A stretch of DNA of 64,000 bases, from contig NZ_CABHMS010000008.1 in assembly GCF_902167635.1 (NCBI RefSeq), positions 248,001-312,000 on the forward strand. The letters are read 5' to 3'. This document shows, one piece after another, positions 1-8,425 of the stretch (position 1 is its first letter; each line of letters begins with the position of its first letter). The notes beneath the pieces were generated by a model. It was not told the DNA's origin. It was given only the letters and a program-made list of their open reading frames with translations, and did no database searches. The translations under genes and the position numbers were made by a program. The DNA comes from Chitinophaga vietnamensis (GTDB lineage Bacteria; Bacteroidota; Bacteroidia; Chitinophagales; Chitinophagaceae).

Positions 1-1
1 A

Positions 2-574
2 GCGCTTTCAAAAGGAGTAAGCGCAGGTATCGCGAAGCTCAACAAGAAAGACGGATTTTTTGGAAGCGATGTTTACAAAATGCTGCTGCCGCCAGATGCC
101 GTAAAGATCGGTAATACCCTTCGCGCAATAGGTCTCGGCAGCCTCGTAGATAAAGCCATCCTTCAGATCAACCGCTCTGCGGAAAAGGCCGTAGGATATG
201 CTGCCCCCATCTTCGTAGATGCCATCAAACAAATGACCCTCACCGATGCGCTTAATATCGTAAAAGGTGGTAGCACCTCTGCTACTGATTTCTTCAAAAG
301 CAAAACCACGGATAAGCTGAAAACTGCTTTTTCTCCGGTCATCAAAAGCTCGCTCGACAGTACCAGCGCTACCCGCTATTACGGCGATATCGTTACTAAA
401 TACAACAGCTTGCCTACCACTTTCAATAAAGTGAATCCTGACCTGCAAGACTATGTGACCACTATGGCCGTGAATGCCCTCTTCGACCAGATCGGTAAAG
501 AAGAAGCCAGTATACGCGCCAATCCTGCTGCACGTACTACTGACCTGCTGAAGAAAGTTTTCGGCGGTAAATAA
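2..574 (+). CDS. DUF4197 family protein (5' end missing)
   Basis: The frame is open to the left edge, so the N-terminus, including any signal peptide, lies outside the window. The visible part starts [19 protein letters not shown], the opening typical of DUF4197 proteins, and continues with a mostly helical chain ending in KKVFGGK. The family consists of small, probably periplasmic or lipid-anchored proteins of unknown biochemical role. The gene is followed at once by a very strong hairpin and faces the flavin reductase-like gene convergently. Family assignment is fairly confident from the N-terminal pattern and length; function is unknown. Confidence 0.8.
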   Translation, partial: ALSKGVSAGIAKLNKKDGFFGSDVYKMLLPPDAVKIGNTLRAIGLGSLVDKAILQINRSAEKAVGYAAPIFVDAIKQMTLTDALNIVKGGSTSATDFFKSKTTDKLKTAFSPVIKSSLDSTSATRYYGDIVTKYNSLPTTFNKVNPDLQDYVTTMAVNALFDQIGKEEASIRANPAARTTDLLKKVFGGK

Positions 575-583
575 TCAAAAATT

Positions 584-645
584 AATAAAAGGGCCTGTAG
601 CATATCGCGCCAGCTGGCGCAATATGCTACAGGCCCTTTTATTAA
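584..645. terminator. Long bidirectional terminator hairpin
   Basis: Bases 584-605 and 622-643 form a perfect 22-bp inverted repeat, and the 14 bases between (607-620) are themselves a perfect palindrome. The whole element folds as one stem with a single internal mismatch. Both ends carry A/T tracts (AATAAAA and TTTTATT), so it can terminate the DUF4197 gene on + and the flavin reductase-like gene (stop at 650) on -. Confidence 0.85.
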
Positions 646-649
646 ATAG

Positions 650-1534
650 TTACGCGAGGCTGGTCAGCAGCACCTGCCACGCTTCCTGCACTTTGCCAGC
701 CCGGAGCAGCTTTTGTGCATAAGTATGCAGTTCGCGCTCCATTTCATCAGGCGTGACGCTATAATATTGTATGATCTGTTTGAGATGATCATCAGAGAAA
801 GAGGGATCCACTACCGGCATTTCATGTACATTACCCAGTTGGCCCAGGCAGTTACCCGTGAGGATATTACTGTTGCGGATAGATAACGGTAACGCATCTA
901 CGCCGATGCCCAATTGTGTATTGGGTTTGGCCACTTCAAAAACAGCGTCGCCGGAGGCGCGGCAGTAGAAGTCGCCGCCCATGCGGGCTACCAGGTCGAT
1001 CTTATGCGGATCGATCCGGCCTTTGTTGTCAAGAATGTCGTCATTGATATGTACCATCACCGGCTCGCAGATCACGAGGTTGCCGGCGCCGCCCTGGTCG
1101 CCGGTTTCAATTACCTGCTTCACTATGCACTCCATTTGCACGGGGCTTTCGTTTACACGGAAAGGTTTTATTTTTTCGGATGGCAAAGGCGTGAAGCCCG
1201 CCTTTTCAAATTCACTTACGCCGGCCGGATATTCGCAGCTTGCGAGCGATGTTTGTTGCACCATCGCATAGTTCACCACGTTGATCACCACTTCTTTGGT
1301 GGCGTAGATATTTTCCAGTGTATGCTTCACCGTATTATCCCTAACGCGCCGTGAAGGCGAAAAGATCAGCGTAGGCGGATTGGAGCCGAAAATATTAAAG
1401 AAGCTGAATGGAGAAAGATTAGGTTGCCCGTCTTTATCAACTGTGCTGGCGAAGCAGATCGGCCGGGGCGCTACTGCGCCCAAAAGTAAAGCATGCAGCT
1501 CCGATGTTTTGATGGTTGAAGGTTGGATGCGCAT
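650..1534 (-). CDS. Flavin reductase family protein (FMN-binding split barrel)
   Basis: A 294-residue protein whose first ~190 residues match the flavin reductase/flavoredoxin split-barrel fold, with the typical start AVAPRPICFASTVDKDG and the SPFSFFNIFGSNPP segment that surrounds FMN in the family. A ~90-residue helical C-terminal extension follows. It probably binds FMN and reduces flavin or uses it as a redox cofactor in the cytoplasm. Its start codon is 3 bases from the stop of the fumarylacetoacetate hydrolase-family gene, so the two are co-transcribed. In Bacteroidota such pairs often sit in aromatic amino acid catabolism, but no other pathway gene lies here, so that role is inferred. 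Confidence 0.8.
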   Translation of the reverse strand: MRIQPSTIKTSELHALLLGAVAPRPICFASTVDKDGQPNLSPFSFFNIFGSNPPTLIFSPSRRVRDNTVKHTLENIYATKEVVINVVNYAMVQQTSLASCEYPAGVSEFEKAGFTPLPSEKIKPFRVNESPVQMECIVKQVIETGDQGGAGNLVICEPVMVHINDDILDNKGRIDPHKIDLVARMGGDFYCRASGDAVFEVAKPNTQLGIGVDALPLSIRNSNILTGNCLGQLGNVHEMPVVDPSFSDDHLKQIIQYYSVTPDEMERELHTYAQKLLRAGKVQEAWQVLLTSLA

Positions 1535-1537
1535 GAC

Positions 1538-2551
1538 CTATACATTTTTTTTGAGTGCCAGCAGGGAGAAGTTAAGATCTTCTGCCACGATGGTGTTGGT
1601 GAGGGTACCGAGACCGTCGATCTCCATTTCCACTACATCGCCGGCCTGCAGCCATTGTTCGGGGTAGTTGGGATCGTTCAGTTTACCGGTGCCGTTGAGT
1701 TCCAGGAAACAGCCGGTGCCTACGGTGCCGCTGCCGATCACATCGCCGGGAAGGATATTGGCGCCGTATGCGCAACGTTCCAGTATCTCCGCAAAGGTCC
1801 AGTCCATATCCGCCATATTGCCTTCACTCACTTGAACGCCATTTACTTTGCAGGTCATTTTCAGGTTATAGTTGTTGCCGGTATGGCCGGGTTTTGCCGG
1901 CACCAGCAAGTGTTCCAGTTCATCGGGCGTAACGAGCATCGGGCCTATTACGGTGCTGAAATCCTTGCCCTTGGCGGGTCCCAGGTTCAGTTTCATTTCT
2001 TCCATCTGAAGCGTGCGTGCGCTCATATCGTTCATGATCATGAAACCGCCGATATACTCATCCGCTTCTGCTGCGGTGATATTACGGCCTGCCTTGCAAA
2101 CCACGATGGCCACTTCGAGCTCGAAATCCAGTTTGTTGAAGTGATCCGGCATACAGTGAATCGCGCCGGGGCCCTGGATGGCATTGTGGTTGGTGAAATA
2201 GAAGATCGGGTACTGATCAAATTCCGGGATCATCTCCACCTTGCGGTTGCGGCGCGCTGCCGCCACGTGCTGACGGAAGGCATAGCCATCACGACAGGAA
2301 GTAGGGAAAGGCACCGGCGCCAATATCTGCACACTATCATAAGGGACGCCGATCGCGGAACCTGGTTTGGTACCGGCTTTCAGCTGTGCATCGGCATGTA
2401 AGGCGATTTCGATCACATCTTCCCACATCAGCAGGAACATCTGCATATTGTTAGGCAGGTCGGGATGGAGATCTTGTGTATTGTATAATAGCCCATCTGC
2501 CAGGATGGCCAGCTGGTCGGCTTCTTCTCTTAAATAAGTAACAAGTTTCAT
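1538..2551 (-). CDS. Fumarylacetoacetate hydrolase family protein
   Basis: A 337-residue enzyme of the FAH superfamily, which cleaves or decarboxylates beta-diketo or oxo acids using a divalent metal. The metal-binding pattern is visible as DFELEVAIVV (residues 142-151, acidic residues E144 and E146) and NDMSAR (174-179), followed by a GKDFST loop near 195-200. It is first in an operon with the flavin reductase-like gene. Tyrosine/homogentisate breakdown is plausible from family knowledge, but FAH homologues act on many substrates and the sequence alone does not decide. A -7 box (TATATTTG on the minus strand, 2584-2591) lies about 33 bases upstream of the start. Confidence 0.85.
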   Translation of the reverse strand: MKLVTYLREEADQLAILADGLLYNTQDLHPDLPNNMQMFLLMWEDVIEIALHADAQLKAGTKPGSAIGVPYDSVQILAPVPFPTSCRDGYAFRQHVAAARRNRKVEMIPEFDQYPIFYFTNHNAIQGPGAIHCMPDHFNKLDFELEVAIVVCKAGRNITAAEADEYIGGFMIMNDMSARTLQMEEMKLNLGPAKGKDFSTVIGPMLVTPDELEHLLVPAKPGHTGNNYNLKMTCKVNGVQVSEGNMADMDWTFAEILERCAYGANILPGDVIGSGTVGTGCFLELNGTGKLNDPNYPEQWLQAGDVVEMEIDGLGTLTNTIVAEDLNFSLLALKKNV

Positions 2552-2583
2552 GATCTGGTTTGTGTTCTGGTTGTATGAATGGT

Positions 2584-2591
2584 CAAATATA
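2584..2591 (-). promoter_or_regulatory. Putative -7 box for the FAH/flavin reductase operon
   Basis: The minus strand reads TATATTTG, an exact match to the Bacteroidota -7 consensus TAnnTTTG, about 33 bases before the start codon at 2551. No clear -33 TTG is seen at the usual distance, so the call rests on the -7 box and position. Confidence 0.45.
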
Positions 2592-2660
2592 AGAAATGTG
2601 GGGAAGGGGATACCAGCTCCCGTTTAAATCTTTATATTTATACATCGAACCATTATCTAT

Positions 2661-3905
2661 ATGCGTAGTTGTTTGCTGGTATTGCTTTTGGGCTGTCGAC
2701 TCCTGACCATGGCCCAGCCACATACAGACACATTTTTGCAGCGCCTGATCGCTGATCACGCCTCTCCTGCTTTGCAACATATCCTGCAGTATCCGGATTC
2801 TTTTCGCTATCAGTTGATCTATACGCAGATCGACCGGGATGCTGCCAACCGTCCGCACTTCAGGCATTATTATTTCAATGTGGATGCAAACAGTTACTTC
2901 AATCCTGCCAGCACAGTAAAGCTGCCCACCGCAGTGCTGGCCCTGGAAAAACTGCGCCAGCTGCACATTCCGGGCCTTACTATGTATACGCCCATGCTTA
3001 CCGACAGTTCCTGGAGAGGGCAAATCAGCGTACATACCGATACTTCCGCCAAAAATGGCTTGCCTTCCATTGCGCATTATATCAAGAAAGTATTTCTGAT
3101 CAGTGATAACGATGCCTATAATCGCCTGTACGAATTTTCCGGCCAAGAAGCCATCAATGAAAGGCTTTGGAATATGGGCTACAAAGATGTGCGCATCGTC
3201 AGGCGTTTTATGCCGCTTACAGAAGAGGAAAACCGTCACACCAACGCAATACGCTTCGTGGACCATGAAAAGCTCATCTACCGCCAGCCGCCGTTATACT
3301 CGCAGATCCCTTTTGATTACAGCCGCGAGGTACTGATCGGCAATAGCCACCTCGATAAAGACGACAAGCTGATACCACGCCCGATGGATTTCACGAAACA
3401 TAATAACCTGCCGCTGGCCAGCCTGCAACAGATATTGCAGTCGGTGCTCTTTCCGCAATCAGTACCGCCATCGCAGCGTTTCCATTTACAGCCGGAAGAT
3501 TATCGCTTCCTGTACCGCTACATGTCTGAATATCCTTCCGAATCAAAGTATCCGAAGTATGATACCGCTGAATACTTCAACAGCTATACGAAATTTTTTA
3601 TGTTCAAGGCCGGCCGGCAACAGATACCATCTTACATTAGGGTATTTAATAAAACAGGCTGGTCATACGGATTTTTGACAGACGCTGCTTACATCGTCGA
3701 TTTCAAACATAATGTTGAGTTCATGCTTACCGGTACGATCTATGTAAACCGCGACGGTATATTAAATGATAATAAATACGAATATGAAGAAGATGGATAC
3801 CCCTTCTTCAAGGAAATCGGCGAGATCATTTACCAGTATGAATTACAGCGGCAGCGGCCCCGGAAGCCGGATTTAAAAGCGTTTAGAATGAACTATTCAC
3901 AATAA
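2661..3905 (+). CDS. Exported serine hydrolase with class A beta-lactamase-like fold
   Basis: A 414-residue protein with an N-terminal signal peptide (MRSCLLVLLLGCRLLTMAQ). All three active-site motifs of the penicillin-binding/beta-lactamase fold are present in order: SxxK (Ser84-Thr-Val-Lys87), SDN (148-150) and KTG (331-333). A protein of this size in Bacteroidota is more likely a periplasmic hydrolase of unknown substrate than a resistance enzyme; a true class A beta-lactamase is about 290 residues and has an ExxLN motif that I could not place with confidence. It is divergent from the FAH operon and monocistronic. Confidence 0.8.
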   Translation: MRSCLLVLLLGCRLLTMAQPHTDTFLQRLIADHASPALQHILQYPDSFRYQLIYTQIDRDAANRPHFRHYYFNVDANSYFNPASTVKLPTAVLALEKLRQLHIPGLTMYTPMLTDSSWRGQISVHTDTSAKNGLPSIAHYIKKVFLISDNDAYNRLYEFSGQEAINERLWNMGYKDVRIVRRFMPLTEEENRHTNAIRFVDHEKLIYRQPPLYSQIPFDYSREVLIGNSHLDKDDKLIPRPMDFTKHNNLPLASLQQILQSVLFPQSVPPSQRFHLQPEDYRFLYRYMSEYPSESKYPKYDTAEYFNSYTKFFMFKAGRQQIPSYIRVFNKTGWSYGFLTDAAYIVDFKHNVEFMLTGTIYVNRDGILNDNKYEYEEDGYPFFKEIGEIIYQYELQRQRPRKPDLKAFRMNYSQ

Positions 3906-3913
3906 ATTTGCGG

Positions 3914-3952
3914 CGCAAGATTCTTGCGTTCGGTTTCATCGTTGTATTTTTG
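3914..3952 (+). promoter_or_regulatory. Promoter with overlapping palindrome before the fatty acid hydroxylase gene
   Basis: A TTG at 3924-3926 and TATTTTTG at 3945-3952 are spaced 18 bases apart and match the Bacteroidota -33/-7 layout. The perfect palindrome CGCAAGA-T-TCTTGCG (3914-3928) covers the -33 element, the position expected for a repressor operator. The gene starts at 4055, leaving a leader of about 95 bases. Confidence 0.5.
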
Positions 3953-4054
3953 CGGGGTATTCCCAAATAAGCAGTACATTTTTTGTGGCGTAAGTCACGT
4001 ATAGATTAAGATAGGTTTTATTCATTTCCCGTAATTAACTAAAAACAGGGAGTC

Positions 4055-4714
4055 ATGAAGTTTGAAAAGATCAAGAACAAAGGACAGGCAAGGTTATTTG
4101 AAAGCCAGTACCTGGAGATGCTGACCAAAACGCATCCCCTGGTGATCTGGGGCATGTACTTACCCATTATCGGTTACATGCTGTATTACAGTCACGATAC
4201 GCTCGGATTCAAGGTAGGCACAGTCGCAATGGTGTTCGTCGGCGCCATGCTTTTCTGGTCGCTGTTTGAATATATCATGCATCGTTTTCTCTTTCACTTT
4301 GCGAGCGATAGCCCCAAGGTGCAGCGTTTCATCTATGTGATGCATGGTAACCACCATGAATACCCGCGCGACAAACAGCGTTTGTTCATGCCGCCGGTGC
4401 CCAGCCTCATTTTGGCTTCCCTGATATTTGGCGGCCAGTACATCTTCCTGCGTCAATACACATTTATGTTTTTCCCTGGATTCCTGCTGGGGTATCTCAT
4501 CTATGGCAGCATGCACTATGCGATCCATGCCTGGAATCCGCCTTTCAGGTTCATGAAACCTTTATGGCGTAACCATCACCTGCACCATTACAAGAGTGAG
4601 GAAAAAGGTTTTGGTGTGAGTTCGGCGTTCTGGGACCGGGTTTTCGGCACTTTCTTCGACCTGGAAAAAGAGAAGGAAGATAAAGAGAAGGTAAAAGAAC
4701 TGATGTTCAAATAA
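4055..4714 (+). CDS. Fatty acid hydroxylase / sterol desaturase family membrane enzyme
   Basis: A 219-residue integral membrane di-iron enzyme. The histidine clusters of the family are all present: HRFLFH (76-81), HGNHH (97-101), HYAIH (154-158) and HHLHH (174-178), interleaved with hydrophobic segments near 30-46, 54-72, 117-131 and 136-151. The pattern resembles the catalytic part of fatty acid 2-hydroxylases (Scs7/FA2H), which hydroxylate the acyl chain of sphingolipids. Sphingolipids with hydroxylated acyl chains occur in Bacteroidota such as Chitinophaga, so this role is likely, but carotenoid or sterol-like substrates are not excluded. Monocistronic, with its own promoter and terminator. 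Confidence 0.85.
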   Translation: MKFEKIKNKGQARLFESQYLEMLTKTHPLVIWGMYLPIIGYMLYYSHDTLGFKVGTVAMVFVGAMLFWSLFEYIMHRFLFHFASDSPKVQRFIYVMHGNHHEYPRDKQRLFMPPVPSLILASLIFGGQYIFLRQYTFMFFPGFLLGYLIYGSMHYAIHAWNPPFRFMKPLWRNHHLHHYKSEEKGFGVSSAFWDRVFGTFFDLEKEKEDKEKVKELMFK

Positions 4715-4717
4715 ACT

Positions 4718-4749
4718 AAAATGGTGAGAGGATATCCTCTCACCATTTT
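4718..4749. terminator. Perfect palindromic terminator between convergent genes
   Basis: Bases 4718-4733 and 4734-4749 form a perfect 16-bp inverted repeat (AAAATGGTGAGAGGAT and its complement) ending in a T tract. The right arm includes the stop codon and last codons of the minus-strand gene that ends at 4740, so one sequence terminates both converging transcripts. Confidence 0.8.
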
Positions 4750-5084
4750 TCTTCGTCATCGTCGGGCTGGCGATTCCTGAATGCAGCCCTGGATTCAATC
4801 TTTTGTAGTTGTCGTTCAATGATCATCGCAGCAATAGCGCGGTATGGGCTGGCATTTACTGCTGCCGCATCTTCCAGTAGCTGCCGGATCTTCTTTTCAG
4901 AGATGTCAATGCGGTAAAGCAGGTAGACGAAATGCTGGAAGTCTTTGCTGATCAGCATTTCCAGCCTTGTTGCGAGCGCTTCTTCCAATGCTTCATAACT
5001 CACGGCGCCGGGTATACGTACTTCAAAGGTCTGTGCGGCCCAGGTGGCAGTTTCATTGAGATATTGTGCAGGGAAGGAAGTCAT
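4740..5084 (-). CDS. Conserved hypothetical protein
   Basis: A 114-residue, probably cytoplasmic protein, largely helical and without signal peptide, rich in Ala, Glu and Arg, with an acidic tail (PDDDEEKW). I do not recognise a named family. Its start codon overlaps the stop codon of the upstream gene by one base (TAATG), so translation is probably coupled and the two products may work together. Confidence 0.65.
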   Translation of the reverse strand: MTSFPAQYLNETATWAAQTFEVRIPGAVSYEALEEALATRLEMLISKDFQHFVYLLYRIDISEKKIRQLLEDAAAVNASPYRAIAAMIIERQLQKIESRAAFRNRQPDDDEEKW

Positions 5085-6025
5085 TATTTCATTTGTTTGA
5101 TTTTGTAAGAGGCGTTGGTTACTACTTTCACCGGCACTTTGAGATCGCGTTTGAAACCTTTGGCCTTGTTGGCTTTATAGGTATATTGTCCGTTCATGTC
5201 GGTATTCTGCACACAAATGCTGGGCAGGCCGCTGCTGCGGTTAATGAGGTAGTTGGATTGTGTAGTGCCGCTGATCTCGGCAGTAGCCTTGATATCATCT
5301 TCCAGGGTGATCTCCTGCACCTTATCCGTTTTTATTTTGGCGGCGCCGCCTATTTTGGCGGTTTGTGAATCCCAGGTCTGCAGGTTCCAGTACAGGTCAA
5401 TGCTGCCTATGAGGCCGCCGCGCATCGGGATATTCTCTTCCCATTGGGTACCGGTTTTGATGCCATGAGCCGGATACATGATCAGCAATTGTTCCAGCCA
5501 TCCGCGGAATGCGCTGGTACCAAACTGGTCGGTCATCAGTTTTTTATATGCTTCCTGTTCGTCGCTTTTAAGGCTGCTGAAGGCATTTTCAGCATTGCTG
5601 AGGATATTGTCCAGGCCATCTACTTTGTTGATGATACCGGTGCTGGTGATTTCCACGGTGAAAGGCTGGTCCAGCATTTTCTTGAGGCCTGCCTGGAAAG
5701 GTTCTTTATCATTGGTCACTTTCGCGTCTACGAAAATGTTTTGGTTCTTGGCGTTGAAGTTGAACTTGAGGTCTTTGTAACGGAAGGTAAGCAATACTTT
5801 GCCGGGTTCTATGGAAGTGACTTCTATGGCGATAACGTTGTTATAGTCGCGGGTGGTGCGTTGCACGATATCGTTCACTGTCATGTAGGTTTCGCTGCGG
5901 CTTTTCTGCTCCAATTCAAACAGTTGGCCTTTTTCAAAGCGGTAATCGAGGGCTACATATTCCTGCGCGCTGGCGGTGAATGCGAGCGTCATCATCATGA
6001 TCGTCAGTCCCAATAATTTTTTCAT
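5084..6025 (-). CDS. Secreted protein of unknown function (DUF6263-like)
   Basis: A 313-residue exported protein with a clear signal peptide (MKKLLGLTIMMMTLAFTASAQ). The mature part is mostly beta-strand with repeated Thr-rich segments and no cysteine pairs or catalytic motif. It resembles the Bacteroidota secreted family DUF6263 in length and layout, but I cannot name a function. It forms an operon with the 114-residue protein through a one-base stop/start overlap. Confidence 0.7.
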   Translation of the reverse strand: MKKLLGLTIMMMTLAFTASAQEYVALDYRFEKGQLFELEQKSRSETYMTVNDIVQRTTRDYNNVIAIEVTSIEPGKVLLTFRYKDLKFNFNAKNQNIFVDAKVTNDKEPFQAGLKKMLDQPFTVEITSTGIINKVDGLDNILSNAENAFSSLKSDEQEAYKKLMTDQFGTSAFRGWLEQLLIMYPAHGIKTGTQWEENIPMRGGLIGSIDLYWNLQTWDSQTAKIGGAAKIKTDKVQEITLEDDIKATAEISGTTQSNYLINRSSGLPSICVQNTDMNGQYTYKANKAKGFKRDLKVPVKVVTNASYKIKQMK

Positions 6026-6043
6026 TTCTGCTATTTATTGTTG

Positions 6044-6817
6044 TCAAACATATTTTTCGATCACACCGAGGCCAAACAGTGCAAAGTCGTATTTGGCGGG
6101 ATCTTCAGGGTCCAGCTGTTTTAGCTGGTGGGTGAGTGCCACCGCGGTTTTCCAGTCGGCCTTGGCATCCTGGATCAGTCCGAGCCGGGCGGCTACCCTG
6201 CTTACATGAACGTCTACCGGGCAAATCAATTGTGCGGGAGAGATGTGCTCCCACAATCCAAAATCCACGCCATTTTCGTCTTTCCTCACCATCCACCGCA
6301 GGTACATGTTCAGTCTTTTGCAGGCAGAATTTTTTGCAGGGGTAGAAAGATGTTTGCGGGTACGTTCTGGATGTTCGAGGGCAAAGAATACTTTGTGAAA
6401 GCCCAGCAATGCTTTTTCCACGTTCTCGTCTTTCGGCCCGAGATGGCTGCTGAAGGCAAATTCCAGCGATGTCACGTTGCTGTAGTAATGTTGCAGGAAC
6501 TCCACGAAATACAGCAGGTCGAGGCCATTGAATGTACGGTGGCAGAAGTCCATCAGCTTCATTCGTTCCCTTGGCTCATGGTGCCGGATGTAGTCATAAG
6601 GTGCATTGTCCATCCTGTTCATCAGCTCCGTGCATTTTTTGATGATACTGGTACGATTGCCCCATGCCAGCACGGCGGCGAAGAGCCCTGCGATCTCTAC
6701 ATCCTGTAACAGGCTGAATCGGTGCGGAATTGATATCGGATCGTTAGCGATAAAATCGGGATGATCGTAATAATCCGCTTTTGCATCCAAAAAATCCTTG
6801 AGTTGCTGGATCTTCAT
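6044..6817 (-). CDS. TIGR02757 family protein
   Basis: A 257-residue cytoplasmic protein beginning MKIQQLKDFLDAKADYYD. The family (TIGR02757/DUF2400) is widespread in Bacteroidota and shares the helical pattern seen here, including ICPVDVHVSRVAARLGL near the C-terminus, which resembles the helix-hairpin-helix surroundings of DNA glycosylases; that relation is an inference. The frame is open further upstream to 6913, but those extra 32 codons run through a short tandem repeat and do not look like protein, so the ATG at 6815-6817 is the better start. Confidence 0.8.
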   Translation of the reverse strand: MKIQQLKDFLDAKADYYDHPDFIANDPISIPHRFSLLQDVEIAGLFAAVLAWGNRTSIIKKCTELMNRMDNAPYDYIRHHEPRERMKLMDFCHRTFNGLDLLYFVEFLQHYYSNVTSLEFAFSSHLGPKDENVEKALLGFHKVFFALEHPERTRKHLSTPAKNSACKRLNMYLRWMVRKDENGVDFGLWEHISPAQLICPVDVHVSRVAARLGLIQDAKADWKTAVALTHQLKQLDPEDPAKYDFALFGLGVIEKYV

Positions 6818-6847
6818 ACAGTTATCACATGTATCACAAACAGCCGG

Positions 6848-6920
6848 GCTGTACATGGAGTATACTGGGAGTATACAGGGAGCATACAGGGAGTATACAG
6901 GGAGTATCCCCATGTACAGC
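6848..6920. repeat. 73-bp element: five 11-bp tandem repeats framed by an inverted repeat
   Basis: Five direct copies of an 11-bp unit, consensus GGGAGTATACA, fill 6856-6910. Each full unit carries the palindrome GTATAC or a one-base variant. The block is framed by a perfect 11-bp inverted repeat, GCTGTACATGG (6848-6858) and CCATGTACAGC (6910-6920). It lies between the TIGR02757 gene and the trans-sulfuration gene, both on the minus strand. Confidence 0.85.
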
Positions 6921-6988
6921 GCCTTACAGGCTGTGGATATGGTTTAGGCAGTAAAGATAATTCGTTACCGCGAGGTATTTTATAGTCT

Positions 6989-8128
6989 TTACCCGATCGC
7001 TTTGCGAAGGTCTTCCACGAGGTCGTCTGCATCTTCGATGCCTACGCTCAGGCGGATGAGTGAATCGGCCAGGCCGTTCTTGATGCGCTCTTCACGCGGG
7101 ATGGAAGCATGCGTCATGCTGGCCGGGTGGCCGATGAGGGATTCCACGCCACCGAGTGATTCCGCGAGTGAAAACAGGTGTGTGCTGCTAAGCACGCGGT
7201 TGGCTGCTTCCAGGTTATCGTCTTTCAGCGTAAACGACATCATGCCGCCGAAGCCGCGCATCTGTTGTCTCGCAATATCATGGTTAGGATGGTCGCTGAA
7301 GCCGCACCAGTATACTTTATCCACTTTCGGATGATTACGCAGGAAATTGGCGACCACTACCCCATTTTCGCAGTGACGCTGCATACGCACATGCAGTGTT
7401 TTGATACCGCGCAGCACCAGGAAGCAGTCCTGTGGCCCCGGAACGGCGCCGCAGCTGTTCTGTATGAAATAAAGGCGCTGGGCCAGCTCCTCGTTTTTTA
7501 CGATCACCGCGCCATGCACCACATCACTATGGCCACCGAGATATTTGGTGGCGGAATGTACAACGATATCCGCACCGAGGTCCAGCGGGTTTTGCAGGTA
7601 AGGCGAAGCAAAAGTATTGTCTACCGCCAGTATCAGTTCATGGTTGCGGGCGATCTGCGCGCAGGCGGCAATGTCAATAATATTAAGCAGGGGGTTGGTC
7701 GGTGTCTCGATCCATATCAGCTTTGTTTTAGCAGTGATATGTGCTTCAATGTTCCGGGCATCCTGCATACCGATGAAGGTGAATTTAATGCCGTAGCGTT
7801 CAAATATTTTAGTGAAGATGCGGTAGGTGCCACCGTATAAATCATTGGTAGCGATCACTTCATCGCCAGGATTGAGCAGTTTTAGCACAGCGTCGGTGGC
7901 GGCAAGACCACTACCGAACGAGATGCCATGCGTACCGTTCTCGATGGCTGCCAGGGCGCTTTGCAAGGCGTCGCGGGTAGGGTTCTGGGTGCGTGCATAT
8001 TCATAACCTTTGTGCTGCCCGGGGGCAGATTGCACATAGGTAGAGGTTTGGAAGATGGGCGTCATGATGGCGCCTGTGGACGGATCGGGAGCTACACCTG
8101 CGTGTATGAGTTTGGTTCCCAGCTTCAT
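6989..8128 (-). CDS. PLP-dependent trans-sulfuration enzyme (cystathionine gamma-synthase/lyase type)
   Basis: A 379-residue cytosolic enzyme of the Cys/Met metabolism PLP family. The PLP lysine is Lys195 in [11 protein letters not shown], and the conserved [11 protein letters not shown] segment (phosphate binding from the neighbouring subunit) and the [12 protein letters not shown] segment are intact. Length is usual for the family. The enzyme would form or cleave cystathionine in methionine/cysteine exchange; sequence alone does not separate gamma-synthase from gamma-lyase. Monocistronic. A -7 box TATATTTG lies on the minus strand at 8168-8175, about 40 bases upstream. Confidence 0.88.
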   Translation of the reverse strand: MKLGTKLIHAGVAPDPSTGAIMTPIFQTSTYVQSAPGQHKGYEYARTQNPTRDALQSALAAIENGTHGISFGSGLAATDAVLKLLNPGDEVIATNDLYGGTYRIFTKIFERYGIKFTFIGMQDARNIEAHITAKTKLIWIETPTNPLLNIIDIAACAQIARNHELILAVDNTFASPYLQNPLDLGADIVVHSATKYLGGHSDVVHGAVIVKNEELAQRLYFIQNSCGAVPGPQDCFLVLRGIKTLHVRMQRHCENGVVVANFLRNHPKVDKVYWCGFSDHPNHDIARQQMRGFGGMMSFTLKDDNLEAANRVLSSTHLFSLAESLGGVESLIGHPASMTHASIPREERIKNGLADSLIRLSVGIEDADDLVEDLRKAIG

Positions 8129-8167
8129 GTCTTAAATATTTTAAAATGAATAATTTCTGGTGGTTGT

Positions 8168-8175
8168 CAAATATA
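8168..8175 (-). promoter_or_regulatory. Putative -7 box for the trans-sulfuration gene
   Basis: The minus strand reads TATATTTG, an exact TAnnTTTG match, 40 bases before the start codon. No convincing -33 element is visible. Confidence 0.4.
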
Positions 8176-8283
8176 CCCAGATTTAAGATTCAGGAGAAGA
8201 CGGATTGTTGGCAGGACTTTCAACAGGAAGATATCTTGATAAATTCACTTGTCCATTTTAGCTAATATTATAATATTATCGTA

Positions 8284-8376
8284 TTATTTATTACGCTCAC
8301 GAACATTTTTATATCGTTCACCAAATCCTGGCTGAGGGGAATGCATAATCGCGTTACATTCGTTGAGGTTTTTCAT
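8284..8376 (-). CDS. Possible 30-residue small protein
   Basis: A short frame starting ATGAAAAAC (MKNLNECNAI...) and ending NVRERNK lies alone in the 297-base gap between the DUF2911 and trans-sulfuration genes. It begins just downstream, on the minus strand, of the DUF2911 terminator and has no promoter of its own that I can see. Content is polar and basic with a single cysteine and a PQPGFGERY stretch. It could be a real small protein or chance; I do not recognise it. Confidence 0.25.
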   Translation of the reverse strand: MKNLNECNAIMHSPQPGFGERYKNVRERNK

Positions 8377-8396
8377 AGGATATGGTTAAAATTTTT

Positions 8397-8418
8397 AAGG
8401 CGGTATTCCTACCGCCTT
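8397..8418. terminator. Terminator of the DUF2911 gene
   Basis: A perfect 9-bp stem, AAGGCGGTA (8397-8405) and TACCGCCTT (8410-8418), with a TTCC loop, flanked by A/T tracts on both sides. It directly follows the stop of the minus-strand gene ending at 8426. Confidence 0.75.
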
Positions 8419-8425
8419 TTTTATT

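Noticed and set aside
1523-2401. A 292-residue open frame opposite the FAH-family gene
   Set aside because: Antisense to a well supported enzyme; no motif and no promoter.
2661-3905. Antibiotic resistance beta-lactamase
   Set aside because: The motifs show the fold, but the length and the missing clear ExxLN element make a general serine hydrolase more likely.
6856-6910. Repeat array considered as a CRISPR
   Set aside because: Units of 11 bp are directly adjacent without spacers, too short for CRISPR repeats, and no cas genes are near.
6818-6913. N-terminal extension of the TIGR02757 protein
   Set aside because: The 32 extra codons run through the tandem repeat and give a repetitive Tyr/Pro/Cys string; the ATG at 6817 fits the family.
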